Positions 54,966-63,323 of a stretch of DNA of 64,000 nucleotides are shown here, piece by piece. The position numbers and the translations under genes are program-made. This stretch comes from Natrinema ejinorense. GTDB taxonomy: Archaea > Halobacteriota > Halobacteria > Halobacteriales > Natrialbaceae. The DNA lies in assembly GCF_002494345.1 (NCBI RefSeq), contig NZ_NXNI01000001.1, forward strand, positions 2,790,001-2,854,000. Direction: 5' to 3'. Each line of letters opens with the position of its first letter. The stretch's first letter is position 1. The notes under the pieces are model-generated. The model saw nothing but the letters and a program-made list of their open reading frames with translations, ran no database searches and was not told the origin of the DNA.

Positions 54966-55331
54966 TTAGCTACTCCCCGTGCTCGAGTCGTCCCCGCCCG
55001 TGCTGTCGGCGAACTCGTCGGTTTCGTCCTCGGCCGACGACTGAACGTCGTCCATGTCGAACCCGGTGCCGATTTGCTCCTCGTCGATGACCCGATCGAG
55101 GGTTTCTTTCTCGGTGACCGCGCTCAGTCCCGTCTCCTCGACCGCGGACTGAATCCCATCGGCGTTGATCGCCGAATCGACGGCTCCGTCGCTCGTCGAC
55201 GATTTCAGGGCGCGTCGGACGATCAGATACCCCGCCAGCGCTGCGCCGCCCGAGGCGACCGCGCCCGGAATCCCGTATCGTTTGTAGCCGAAAGTGACCG
55301 CTTTCTTGCCGACCGTGTAGGCACCGATCAT
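54966..55331 (-). CDS. Small membrane protein, 121 aa
   Basis: Starts MIGAYTVGKKAVTFGYKRYGIPGAVASGGAALAGYLIVRRALK, giving one Gly/Ala-rich transmembrane helix between basic flanks. The C-terminal 75 residues are acidic and disordered. No family recognised. Convergent with the lipoprotein gene, 36 bases apart. The upstream interval 55332-55588 shows no gene. Confidence 0.65.
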   Translation of the reverse strand: MIGAYTVGKKAVTFGYKRYGIPGAVASGGAALAGYLIVRRALKSSTSDGAVDSAINADGIQSAVEETGLSAVTEKETLDRVIDEEQIGTGFDMDDVQSSAEDETDEFADSTGGDDSSTGSS

Positions 55332-55588
55332 ACGTGACGGTCGGGCCGGCGCGCGGAAGAACACGCGGCTTTCGTACGGAAGCGGGCGCGGAACGGCGAC
55401 GAGAGGCTTCGAGCGTTCCGGTCTCCGTCCACCGCTCTCGGAGCGCGATCTCGCGTCCGAGCGGGGCTGCAGACGCCGTTCCCGTCTTCCCGGAGACGGG
55501 GAACCGGACGTAACTGGGCACGTCGCAAACGCGGCGAGCGACCCGGCGAATCGCCACACTGACTTACAGCCGGCGGTACGACTCGAGT

Positions 55589-55924
55589 ATGGGCACGCTG
55601 CAGGCGGCCGCCGTCGCCGTCGTGGGGTTCGCGATCGTCCTCGGCTGTGGAGTCGCCGTCTACCGGGACGCGACCCGGCTCGAGCTCTCGCGACCGGGAC
55701 TGTGGGCCGGCCTCGTGGTCGTCACCTGCGGGAGCGGGCTCGCCGTGTACCTGGGCCCCCCGGACGTGCCGATTCCCGGCCTACTCGTGATCGTCATCGC
55801 GGGCCCGGCACTGTACCTGTTCGAGCGGGACGATGCCAGACACGGCGACGAGCCCGCCGATCCACACGCGCTTCCGGACGGCCCCGACGACGAGTCCTCG
55901 AGGGAGCGCCGCGGCGAGGAGTAA
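55589..55924 (+). CDS. Small membrane protein, 111 aa
   Basis: Three hydrophobic helices: AAAVAVVGFAIVLGCGVAVY, GLWAGLVVVTCGSGLAVYLG and IPGLLVIVIAGPALYLFE, then an acidic hydrophilic tail. The RDATRLELSRPGLWAG loop between helices 1 and 2 is conserved-looking. No function known. 72 bases before the wyosine synthase gene on the same strand. Confidence 0.7.
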   Translation: MGTLQAAAVAVVGFAIVLGCGVAVYRDATRLELSRPGLWAGLVVVTCGSGLAVYLGPPDVPIPGLLVIVIAGPALYLFERDDARHGDEPADPHALPDGPDDESSRERRGEE

Positions 55925-55996
55925 TCCGGGCGCGACCGCCGATCGGGAGCCACCGACCACACGCCTTTTGCCTTCGCCGATGCAACGACTGGCAAC

Positions 55997-57037
55997 ATGA
56001 GCGACTCCGCGAATCCCGGGCGCGACGGGGCCGGCCCCGATACCACTACCGACGCTGCCGACGGCGACGGTAGCGAAGCGGCACAGGTCTCGAGTCCGGA
56101 CTACCACAGCGAGAACCACACGGCCGCCCAGACCTGTGGCTGGACGGCCAACGCCATGCGCGGCGAGGGGAAGTGTTACAAGAACATCTTTTATGGGATC
56201 GAATCCCACCGCTGTATCCAGATGACCCCCGTCGTGCGGTGTAACGAGCGCTGTGTCTTCTGCTGGCGCGACCACCAGGGCCACTCCTACGAGATGGACG
56301 ACGTCGAGTGGGACGATCCGGAAGCGGTGGTCGACGCCTCGATCGACCTCCAGAAGAAGCTGCTCTCGGGCTTTGGCGGCAACGAGGAGGTCCCTCGCGA
56401 GGTGTTCGAGCAGGCGATGGAGCCACGTCACGTCGCCATCTCGCTGGACGGCGAGCCAACCCTCTATCCCTATCTGCCCGAACTCATCGAGGCCTTCCAC
56501 GATCGGGACATCACCACCTTCCTCGTCTCGAACGGCACCCGCCCCGAGGTGCTCCGCGAGTGTGACCCGACCCAACTCTACGTCAGCGTCGACGCTCCCG
56601 AGCGCCACACGTTCGATCAGGTCGTCGGCGCGATGGAGGACGACGCCTGGGAGAACCTCCTCGAGACGATGCACGTCCTCGCCGAGAAAGACGACACCCG
56701 AACCGTGCTCCGGACGACACTCGTCAAAGGCGAGAACATGCACAATCCCGACTGGTACGCCGGGTTTTACCAGCAGGCCGATCCCGACTTCATCGAGTTG
56801 AAGGCGTACATGCACGTCGGTCACTCGCGGGGCCGACTCGACCGATCCGCGATGCCCGACCACGACGAGGTCGTCGAATTCGCCGAGGACGTTCGGGAAC
56901 ACATGCCCGGCTTCGAAGAAGTGATGGGCGTCCCGGCCTCCCGCGTCGCCCTCCTCTCGAAGACGAAAGACACGTGGGTCCCGAAACTGCAGAAGGGAAG
57001 CGAGTTCTGGGAACGCGACCCGGTCACCGGCGACTGA
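55997..57037 (+). CDS. twy1: 4-demethylwyosine synthase (radical SAM, TYW1/Taw1)
   Basis: 346 aa. Joins pyruvate to N1-methylguanosine 37 of tRNA-Phe, forming the tricyclic base. The radical-SAM cluster motif is CNERCVFCWR. A conserved Cys in CGWTANAMRGEGKCYK upstream fits the auxiliary cluster. AISLDGEPTLYPYLPEL is the SAM-binding stretch, and FIELKAYMHVGHSRGRL is characteristic. It lacks the flavodoxin domain of eukaryotic TYW1. An acidic N-terminal extension of about 40 residues is halophile-specific. The next 288 bases contain no gene. Confidence 0.94.
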   Translation: MSDSANPGRDGAGPDTTTDAADGDGSEAAQVSSPDYHSENHTAAQTCGWTANAMRGEGKCYKNIFYGIESHRCIQMTPVVRCNERCVFCWRDHQGHSYEMDDVEWDDPEAVVDASIDLQKKLLSGFGGNEEVPREVFEQAMEPRHVAISLDGEPTLYPYLPELIEAFHDRDITTFLVSNGTRPEVLRECDPTQLYVSVDAPERHTFDQVVGAMEDDAWENLLETMHVLAEKDDTRTVLRTTLVKGENMHNPDWYAGFYQQADPDFIELKAYMHVGHSRGRLDRSAMPDHDEVVEFAEDVREHMPGFEEVMGVPASRVALLSKTKDTWVPKLQKGSEFWERDPVTGD

Positions 57038-57325
57038 TACTGGTGGACAGAACGACGTGAAGATCGGTCGCTCCGCTGTGGCCGTCGCTGGTGGGGACGG
57101 CCACGAATTCGCGATCGATTTCGTATTGACTTCTGTCCGACAGTATGAATCCGGTCCCCGAGTTCGATTGCGATCGAGTGACTCGAGAGAGCGATCTCGG
57201 CCGGACGGCGTCGAGACGGGCCGAACGGTGAACGGAGCGACCGCGGCGGAGCGAACCGCTAGAACTGTGTTACTAACCACGCCGTTGAAAATAGCTTCAC
57301 AAGAGCGGCCATTGACGCCCCCATT

Positions 57326-58327
57326 ATGGCGGACATCATCGCGAAGGCGACGCAAGCGCTCACCGATCCGACCGTGGTCCAGCCGTGGTTCGAGGCCAAT
57401 CGGCGCAAGGTCAACCGCTGGATCCGGCGTCGGGAGATCGGTCCGCTACTCGGCGGCCTCACGGCCGGGACCCTCGACTGGAACGCGTACACGAACTATC
57501 TCGCCTGGCGAAGCGACGACGGGACCGTGGTCCGGGAAATCAACGGCAGCGAGATGGTCCTCGACCCGTCGATGGCCGGGATCTCGCGGGAATTGCTCAT
57601 GTACGGCGGCCGCGAAGAACTGTCGGCGAGCGTCTTTCGAGCGGAACTCGAACGGCTCGCAGGGCAGGTCGACTCGCCCGTGACGGTACTGGAAATCGGC
57701 GCGAACATCGGCTACTACGCGCTGCTCGAGGCCCAGGTTCTCGGTCCCGACGCTCGGATACTGGCGTTCGAACCCGACCCGAGGAACGTCGACCTCCTCT
57801 CGAGGTCGATCGAGCGCAACGGATACGGCGATCGGATCGACGTCGACCGCGTGGCGATCGGGAACAGCGACGACACGATCACGTTCAATCTCTTGCCGTT
57901 GAGTAACAAATCACACGTCGACGAGGACTCCTTCAACCGGGCCCATCGAATCGAACAGCAGATAGACGTTCCACAGAAGGCGGTTTCGACCGTCCTCGAG
58001 GAGCGGGAGCTTCCGCCGGATGCGATCAACGTCGTCCGGATGGACGTCGAGGGGTACGAAGCCCAAGTATTCGAGGGGATGCAGGGCGTCCTCGAGTCCG
58101 AGCAGCCGCTGGTCGTCTTTTTCGAACTCCACCGCTCCCGGTTGGACGACGAGACGATCGACCGGATGCTTCGAACGCTTGCAGACGCCGACCTCGAAAT
58201 CGTCGCCGTGACGGATCTGGTTGGCCCGATGTGGTACGAAGTCCAGCTTCCGTGGGACTCGTTCGACGATCTCCGCGGGATCGACGAGGATCGCTCGCTG
58301 CACCTGATTCTCAGACGAACGTCGTGA
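57326..58327 (+). CDS. FkbM family methyltransferase
   Basis: 333 aa. The SAM-binding domain begins VTVLEIGANIGYYALLEAQVLG and continues AFEPDPRNVDLLSRSIERNG. The FkbM marks are NVVRMDVEGYEAQVFEGM and the acidic loop LVVFFELHRSRL. The N-terminal 110 residues are an extra region seen in archaeal surface-glycan methyltransferases. FkbM enzymes O-methylate sugars, so it fits the glycan genes that follow. Divergent context: the flippase is convergent, 50 bases away. Confidence 0.9.
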   Translation: MADIIAKATQALTDPTVVQPWFEANRRKVNRWIRRREIGPLLGGLTAGTLDWNAYTNYLAWRSDDGTVVREINGSEMVLDPSMAGISRELLMYGGREELSASVFRAELERLAGQVDSPVTVLEIGANIGYYALLEAQVLGPDARILAFEPDPRNVDLLSRSIERNGYGDRIDVDRVAIGNSDDTITFNLLPLSNKSHVDEDSFNRAHRIEQQIDVPQKAVSTVLEERELPPDAINVVRMDVEGYEAQVFEGMQGVLESEQPLVVFFELHRSRLDDETIDRMLRTLADADLEIVAVTDLVGPMWYEVQLPWDSFDDLRGIDEDRSLHLILRRTS

Positions 58328-58377
58328 CCGCGCCACACCGGTCGCGACCCGGCGGCGTCGGAGGGCGGAGACGCCCC

Positions 58378-59820
58378 TTACAGCTCGAGGCGCGAACTCC
58401 GAACGACGCCTTCGATCGTCACGCGGAGTTTCTGGCTGATCGCGAGCAGGGCCGCCGAGTAGACGGTCGCGCCGACGGAGACGATGGCGAGCAGCTGGTA
58501 CCACTGGTCGATGGGGACGGTTCGCACGAGCGGGACGACCACGGCGAACATCAACAACGCCGCGCCGACCTGCTCGAGGAGCGTCCGGGGGAACAGGACG
58601 ACGTTCGGGAGCACCCGTTTGACCACGAACGCGGAGAGGACGTACCGGAGCGTCTCGGCGACGACCGTCGCGACGACGACGCCGATCGCCCCGTAGGCGA
58701 GCGTCAGCGCGACGCCGAGGACGACGTTCACTGCGAGCGTCGCGACCGAGATGCGCGTGTTGCTCTCGGGCCGATCGATCCCGCCGATCGCGCTCGTGAG
58801 GGGGCCACTCTGCGTACTCACGATTTGGAACAGCGCGAGCCCGACCAGCAACGCGGCGGCATCGGCGTACTCGGGTCCAAACGCCGTCACGACGAGTTGC
58901 TCGGGCATGGAGACCGCACCGAAAAACATCGGGACCGCGACAACGCTCGAGAACGCGAGCGTGTTCGACACGTCGTCGCTGACGTCTTTGCCCTGGCTGT
59001 GGAGTCGGCTCACGCGGGCCATCAGCACGCTCTGGGCGGCCATCATCACGAACGTCGCCGGGACGGTGAGCTTCAGCGCGACTTCGTACTGTCCGGCCGC
59101 CGCGGGCGCGAGGAGGTAGCCAAGAAGGAGGATATCGAATCGGTCGTAGGTCTGCCCGAGAAACGAGTTCGGGATGCTGTACTTGGCGTAGGACCAGAGA
59201 CTCGCGAGCGTTTCGCGGGTCGGGACCGTCGGTTTCGTCCGCACGAAGTACCAGAGCGCGGGCAAGGAGAGGAACGTCGCCGCGGCGAGCCCGTACGCCA
59301 TACCGGCAGCGCCGAGCCCGAGGAGGACGAGCGCGAGCTGGATGGGGAACGTCAGCAGCGACCGGAACGTGTCGGTCCACATCGAGGCACCGACGAGTCC
59401 CCGCGCCTGGACGACCCGATCGGTCGGCTCGTAGAGCGTGACGGCACCCATCAAAACGACGAACAGCACCGGCGCTTCCGTGAGCCCCGTGTAGGAAACG
59501 AGCCACCGCGACGCAACCGCGGCGACCGCACTCATGAGCACCAGCCATGCCGCCGTGAACACCAGTTGGCCGCCGATCAGTTCCCGCTTCGGGGCCTCGA
59601 CCTCCGAGAACCGTTTCATGATCGCCGTTCCCCACCCGTTGACCGCACGGTCGCCGAGTTTCACGAGCGAGAAGAGCAAGTAGTAGCCGCCGAAGCCGCT
59701 CGGGCCGAGCACCCGCGCGAAGACGACGGTGCCGGCGAACCCGATCACGGCCATCGTGAACTTCGCGGCCGTCGCCTTCACCGTCTCCCCGCCGAGACTG
59801 ACCGACGTCGCGTCAGTCAT
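58378..59820 (-). CDS. Flippase of the MOP/Wzx superfamily (second in window)
   Basis: 480 aa, about 14 hydrophobic helices. Family start VKATAAKFTMAVIGFAGTVVFARVLGPSGFGGYYLL; middle loop YAKYSIPNSFLGQTYDRFDILLLGYLL. It has the normal high-GC codon use, unlike the flippase at 26.5-27.9 kb, so it is probably the older copy. Exports lipid-linked glycans. Upstream 59821-60150 (330 bases) is a divergent intergenic region with no gene recognised. Confidence 0.88.
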   Translation of the reverse strand: MTDATSVSLGGETVKATAAKFTMAVIGFAGTVVFARVLGPSGFGGYYLLFSLVKLGDRAVNGWGTAIMKRFSEVEAPKRELIGGQLVFTAAWLVLMSAVAAVASRWLVSYTGLTEAPVLFVVLMGAVTLYEPTDRVVQARGLVGASMWTDTFRSLLTFPIQLALVLLGLGAAGMAYGLAAATFLSLPALWYFVRTKPTVPTRETLASLWSYAKYSIPNSFLGQTYDRFDILLLGYLLAPAAAGQYEVALKLTVPATFVMMAAQSVLMARVSRLHSQGKDVSDDVSNTLAFSSVVAVPMFFGAVSMPEQLVVTAFGPEYADAAALLVGLALFQIVSTQSGPLTSAIGGIDRPESNTRISVATLAVNVVLGVALTLAYGAIGVVVATVVAETLRYVLSAFVVKRVLPNVVLFPRTLLEQVGAALLMFAVVVPLVRTVPIDQWYQLLAIVSVGATVYSAALLAISQKLRVTIEGVVRSSRLEL

Positions 59821-60150
59821 TCGTCTCGAGCGAGGCGTGGCGTCTGGATGGCCCTGCCGGTCGACGTCGAGCGGTCGTCGCCGATCGACGTGAACCGGAC
59901 GGTCGGAGAATCGTCACCATCAGCGAACGAGTTCCGTAGGGAGACACTGCATCAGCCGGCCATATCAGTGTACTGCCTGCCCCGGCCATCGGACCGTTCC
60001 CGTCCCGCCCACCGAACCGTCCCGTCTCAGCCACCGAACCGCCGCCGGTCCCGGCCGCCGGTGCTCGATCCGTCCGCGACAGCGGGCGCGACGACCGGCC
60101 TGTGAAACACAGCCCCGGCGTTGAATACCCTGTTCGTGGTGGGGGAGGAT

Positions 60151-61098
60151 ATGACGACGCTGGGGATCGTCGCCCTCGACGCCGCTGACTACGCCCTCGC
60201 CCGTGACTGGGAGTGTGAGAACCTCCTGCTCGAGCGCCACTGCGACCTCGAGACGTTCGCTCACTCCGGGCGATACCCGAACACGCTCGAGGTCTGGACG
60301 TCGGTCGCGACGGGCGTCGGGCCGACGGAACACGGCCTCGCATCGACCGGCGAACAACAGCAGTGGGAGAATCCGATACTCGAGTACGCGAGCACGCTCG
60401 CTCCCTACGTCCTCCCCAAGGAAGCGCGCATCACGCTCGGGACGTGGCTCCGCGGCGATGCCGGCGGCGACGGCAGCGACGGGGACGGCGGCGTCGACAT
60501 GACGCTGCGGCAGACGGCACACTCGCACCTCTTCCAGCAAGACGCCCGCGCCGTGCGGTGGTGGCCCGGCGTCACGCCCGGCGAACACCTGAGCGAGACC
60601 TGGCACTGGCTCAATCTCGCCTCGAACGGCGAGATCACCGACGACGAGCTCTGGCGACGACTGTACGGGAACGCGGGCCTCGAAGTCGGCTGGCTACAGG
60701 GCATGGGTGGGGCCGACGTGGCCGTCGCCGGGGTACACATGCACGTCCTCGACGCCGCCGGCCACGCGTTCGCGACGCATCCCGACCGCCTCCGGATGGT
60801 GTACGAACGGGTCGATCGCCTGCTGGGATCGGTTCGCGAGCACGTCGACGACCTGTTGATCCTGTCGGACCACGGCATGCAAGTCGCCTGGCTCGAGGGA
60901 GATGCCGAGCCCGGCTTCCACAGTTGGCGGGCGCTCGCGTCGACGACGCTCGACGACGACCCACCCGAGCACGTGTTCGACGTTCGCGAGTGGGTCGACG
61001 CACACGCCGACGACAGCGACGGCACGCGAGACGACTCCGGGCCGGCGGTGATGGACACGACGGAGGAACAGCTTCGGGACCTGGGATACCTCGAGTGA
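60151..61098 (+). CDS. Small alkaline-phosphatase-superfamily protein (phosphodiesterase/sulfatase-like)
   Basis: 315 aa. N-terminal metal Asp in IVALDAADY; nucleophile loop RYPNTLEVWTSVATG, with Thr as likely nucleophile; VHMHVLDAAGHA and LILSDHGMQVAW give the remaining metal His/Asp. It ends LRDLGYLE. It is much shorter than normal sulfatases and resembles type I phosphodiesterase/nucleotide pyrophosphatase. A GGGGGAGG ribosome-binding site precedes the ATG at 60151; a TTG ten codons earlier is rejected. Paralogue of the convergent gene at 61157-62083. Confidence 0.8.
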   Translation: MTTLGIVALDAADYALARDWECENLLLERHCDLETFAHSGRYPNTLEVWTSVATGVGPTEHGLASTGEQQQWENPILEYASTLAPYVLPKEARITLGTWLRGDAGGDGSDGDGGVDMTLRQTAHSHLFQQDARAVRWWPGVTPGEHLSETWHWLNLASNGEITDDELWRRLYGNAGLEVGWLQGMGGADVAVAGVHMHVLDAAGHAFATHPDRLRMVYERVDRLLGSVREHVDDLLILSDHGMQVAWLEGDAEPGFHSWRALASTTLDDDPPEHVFDVREWVDAHADDSDGTRDDSGPAVMDTTEEQLRDLGYLE

Positions 61099-61156
61099 CG
61101 ACGGTCGAGTCGGCAGTCGCGCCGCGGTCGTCGTCGCGCCCGCCGGATGGCAGCGA

Positions 61157-62083
61157 TCAGTCGAGATAGCCGAGTTCGCGGAGGTGATCGGTCGGGAGGT
61201 CGATGGCCTCGTCACCGGCCGCTGGCCCGGAACCGCCGACTCGAGTCCGACGTGCGCGGGACTCGACCCACTCGCGAACGTCGAACACCGACGCCGGCAC
61301 CGAGGCCGTCGTCGAACTCGCGTACGCCCGCCAGGAGTGGGTCGCCGGATTCTCGCCGGCGTCGGGCGGGTAAAACGCCGCGCGCATCCCGTGGTCGCTG
61401 CAGACGAGGAGGTCGTCGCCCTCCTCGAGCGCGTCGGCGAGCTCCCGGACGAACCCGCCGACGCGGGCGTAGGCCCGCCGGAGCGCGTCCTCGTCGTCGG
61501 CGTAGGCGTGGCCGGCCGCGTCCAATGCATGGACGTGGACGCCGGCGATCGAGACGGGGTGGCGCAGCATCTCGCGGGCCCAAGCGAACTGCTGGGCGCA
61601 CTGCCCGAACAGTTCGCGCTCGAACTCGCTGCGGGGCATCCCCTGGGCGACGGCGTTCATCAGGTCCCACGCGCGCTGGAGCGGCCGACCGTCGTCGACG
61701 CCCGGCCAGTTGTGGACGACCGCCCGATCGGCGTCGAACATCGATTCGGCGTCGGTGCGTCCGATCCGCTCGCGTTCGCCCGTTCGGGAGCGAACGACCT
61801 TTCCGAGCGTCCCGCGGGTCGACTCGTCCAGCCGCCCCGAGACGCGCGAGAGCCCCTCGAGGACCGGATTGTCCCACTCGCTCGTGCCACCGCCCGTCAC
61901 GCCGTGGTCCGCCGGCGGAAGGCCGGTCGCGACCGTCGCCCACACCTCCGGCGTGTACGGGAGGTCCTGCGTCCGCGCAAAGGTCTCGAGCTCGCCGCTG
62001 GACTCGAGCCGGACGTCCTCGAGGTCGAAGTGCTCGACGAGCCCCGCATCGAGCGCGTCCAGTGCCAGGACGATCACCGTCAT
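61157..62083 (-). CDS. Small alkaline-phosphatase-superfamily protein, paralogue of the previous one
   Basis: 308 aa. IVLALDALDAGL at the N-terminus; LPYTPEVWATVATG with candidate nucleophile Thr; VHVHALDAAGHAYADD and LVCSDHGMRAAF with metal ligands; FDVREWVESRA and the LRELGYLD tail. Collinear with the protein at 60151-61098. The start codon lies in a tandem repeat and overlaps a short upstream ORF. Probably works on glycans or sugar phosphates. Confidence 0.8.
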   Translation of the reverse strand: MTVIVLALDALDAGLVEHFDLEDVRLESSGELETFARTQDLPYTPEVWATVATGLPPADHGVTGGGTSEWDNPVLEGLSRVSGRLDESTRGTLGKVVRSRTGERERIGRTDAESMFDADRAVVHNWPGVDDGRPLQRAWDLMNAVAQGMPRSEFERELFGQCAQQFAWAREMLRHPVSIAGVHVHALDAAGHAYADDEDALRRAYARVGGFVRELADALEEGDDLLVCSDHGMRAAFYPPDAGENPATHSWRAYASSTTASVPASVFDVREWVESRARRTRVGGSGPAAGDEAIDLPTDHLRELGYLD

Positions 62084-62141
62084 CCGTCGCCCCCTCCGTC
62101 CGGCGTCATCCGTCGCCCTCTCCGTCCGGCGTCATCCGTCG
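62079..62141. repeat. 26-bp tandem repeat, about 2.4 copies, spanning the start codon
   Basis: Units at 62079-62104, 62105-62130 and a partial 62131-62141; the first two differ by one base. Each unit carries the minus-strand ATGACG of the downstream gene's start, so potential ATGs occur at 62135, 62109 and 62083. Confidence 0.85.
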
Positions 62142-62159
62142 GTCGTCTGCAAGCGTCAG

Positions 62160-63323
62160 TCATGCGTATCCGAGGTCCTCCAGGTCTTCCCGCAGCGCGT
62201 CCTCCGTGACCACGTAGTCGGGGTCGAACCGCTCGAGTTGCTTCTCGAGGGCGGGGTCGGTCGCCGGTTCGCCGTCCGAGAGCCGGACGGTGTGGTCGTC
62301 CGTCGCGACGTGCTCGGCGTTCATCGCCGCCGTCCGCTCGCCGTAGGCCGCGAAGGCGACCTCGCGCTCGAGGGTCCCGACGCCGTGCTCGCGTCCGGTG
62401 AGGATCGTCGGCACGTCGATCAGCGAGACGACCTCGCCGAGATCGGGCGCGTTTCGCGTTCCGAACGGCACGGTGAGCAGTTCCGGCCGCATCTCGCCGG
62501 GATGGCCCCACAGGCCGTCTTCGCCGAGTAGCTCGCCGTGGTCCGCACAGAAGACGACCCGCGTCTCGTCGGGGATGGCGTCCCAGAGTCGCGCCAGTTT
62601 CCGGTCGAGTTCGACGACCTCCTGGCGGTAGAGGTCGCGAACGAGGGTCTCGTCGGCCACCGAGCCACGGCCCGCGAGCACGCGCCGGCTCACCCGCTGG
62701 GCTTCCGCCCGGCTCACGCTCGCGTCCTCCGGATCGTACGGATGGTGCGGTTCCATGAAGTGCAGCCAGCCGAACCACTCCTCGCGTCCCTCGCGTTCGG
62801 CGAGGAACTGCTCGATCACGTCCTCGGCCGGGCGAAACGACTTCTCGAGGTCGGTAACGCGGCTCCGAAGCGCCTGATACCGGTTCCAGCCCCAGCTGGC
62901 GATCTCGTAGGCGAGCGTGCCCCGCTCGAGCAAGACCGCCCCTTTCTCCTTGAGCGTCTCCCCGCCGCCTTTCGGCGAGGTAAACGAGTCGAACGCGTCG
63001 GCGTAGCCGTACGCCGCCGAGAGGAGGTGATTCGTCGTGATCCCGATCCGCCGACAGTCGAACGCGGTAGCCACGCTCGTCGCCTCCCCGAGGCCGTCGC
63101 CGGTCGCGTACTCGCCGCCGACGATCGCGGGAAAGCTTCCGAGGGTCGCCGTCGACGTCGCGAACGCCCGCGGATGCTGCGTTTCCAGATAGGCCTTCGT
63201 TCGCTCCATCTCGTCGAAGTGGTCGGCGCGCAGGGAATCGACCGTGACTAACAGCGTCGTCCGTGCCGGTTCGGTCGAGTCCACACGGGCGTCCGTGCTC
63301 GTCGTCGCTGACTCACCGCTCAT
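62160..63323 (-). CDS. Sulfatase-like hydrolase, Ser at the nucleophile site
   Basis: 387 aa. LLVTVDSLRADHFDEME (metal Asp), nucleophile region TATLGSFPAIVGG with Ser63 at the Cys position (S-x-P), WLHFMEPHHPYDP and CADHGELLGEDGLWGH. It ends LEDLGYA. The N-terminal 20 residues are acidic. Its ATG overlaps the upstream GT2 stop (ATGA). Lacking Cys, it is unlikely to be a formylglycine sulfatase and may transfer a phospho group to glycans. Confidence 0.83.
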   Translation of the reverse strand: MSGESATTSTDARVDSTEPARTTLLVTVDSLRADHFDEMERTKAYLETQHPRAFATSTATLGSFPAIVGGEYATGDGLGEATSVATAFDCRRIGITTNHLLSAAYGYADAFDSFTSPKGGGETLKEKGAVLLERGTLAYEIASWGWNRYQALRSRVTDLEKSFRPAEDVIEQFLAEREGREEWFGWLHFMEPHHPYDPEDASVSRAEAQRVSRRVLAGRGSVADETLVRDLYRQEVVELDRKLARLWDAIPDETRVVFCADHGELLGEDGLWGHPGEMRPELLTVPFGTRNAPDLGEVVSLIDVPTILTGREHGVGTLEREVAFAAYGERTAAMNAEHVATDDHTVRLSDGEPATDPALEKQLERFDPDYVVTEDALREDLEDLGYA

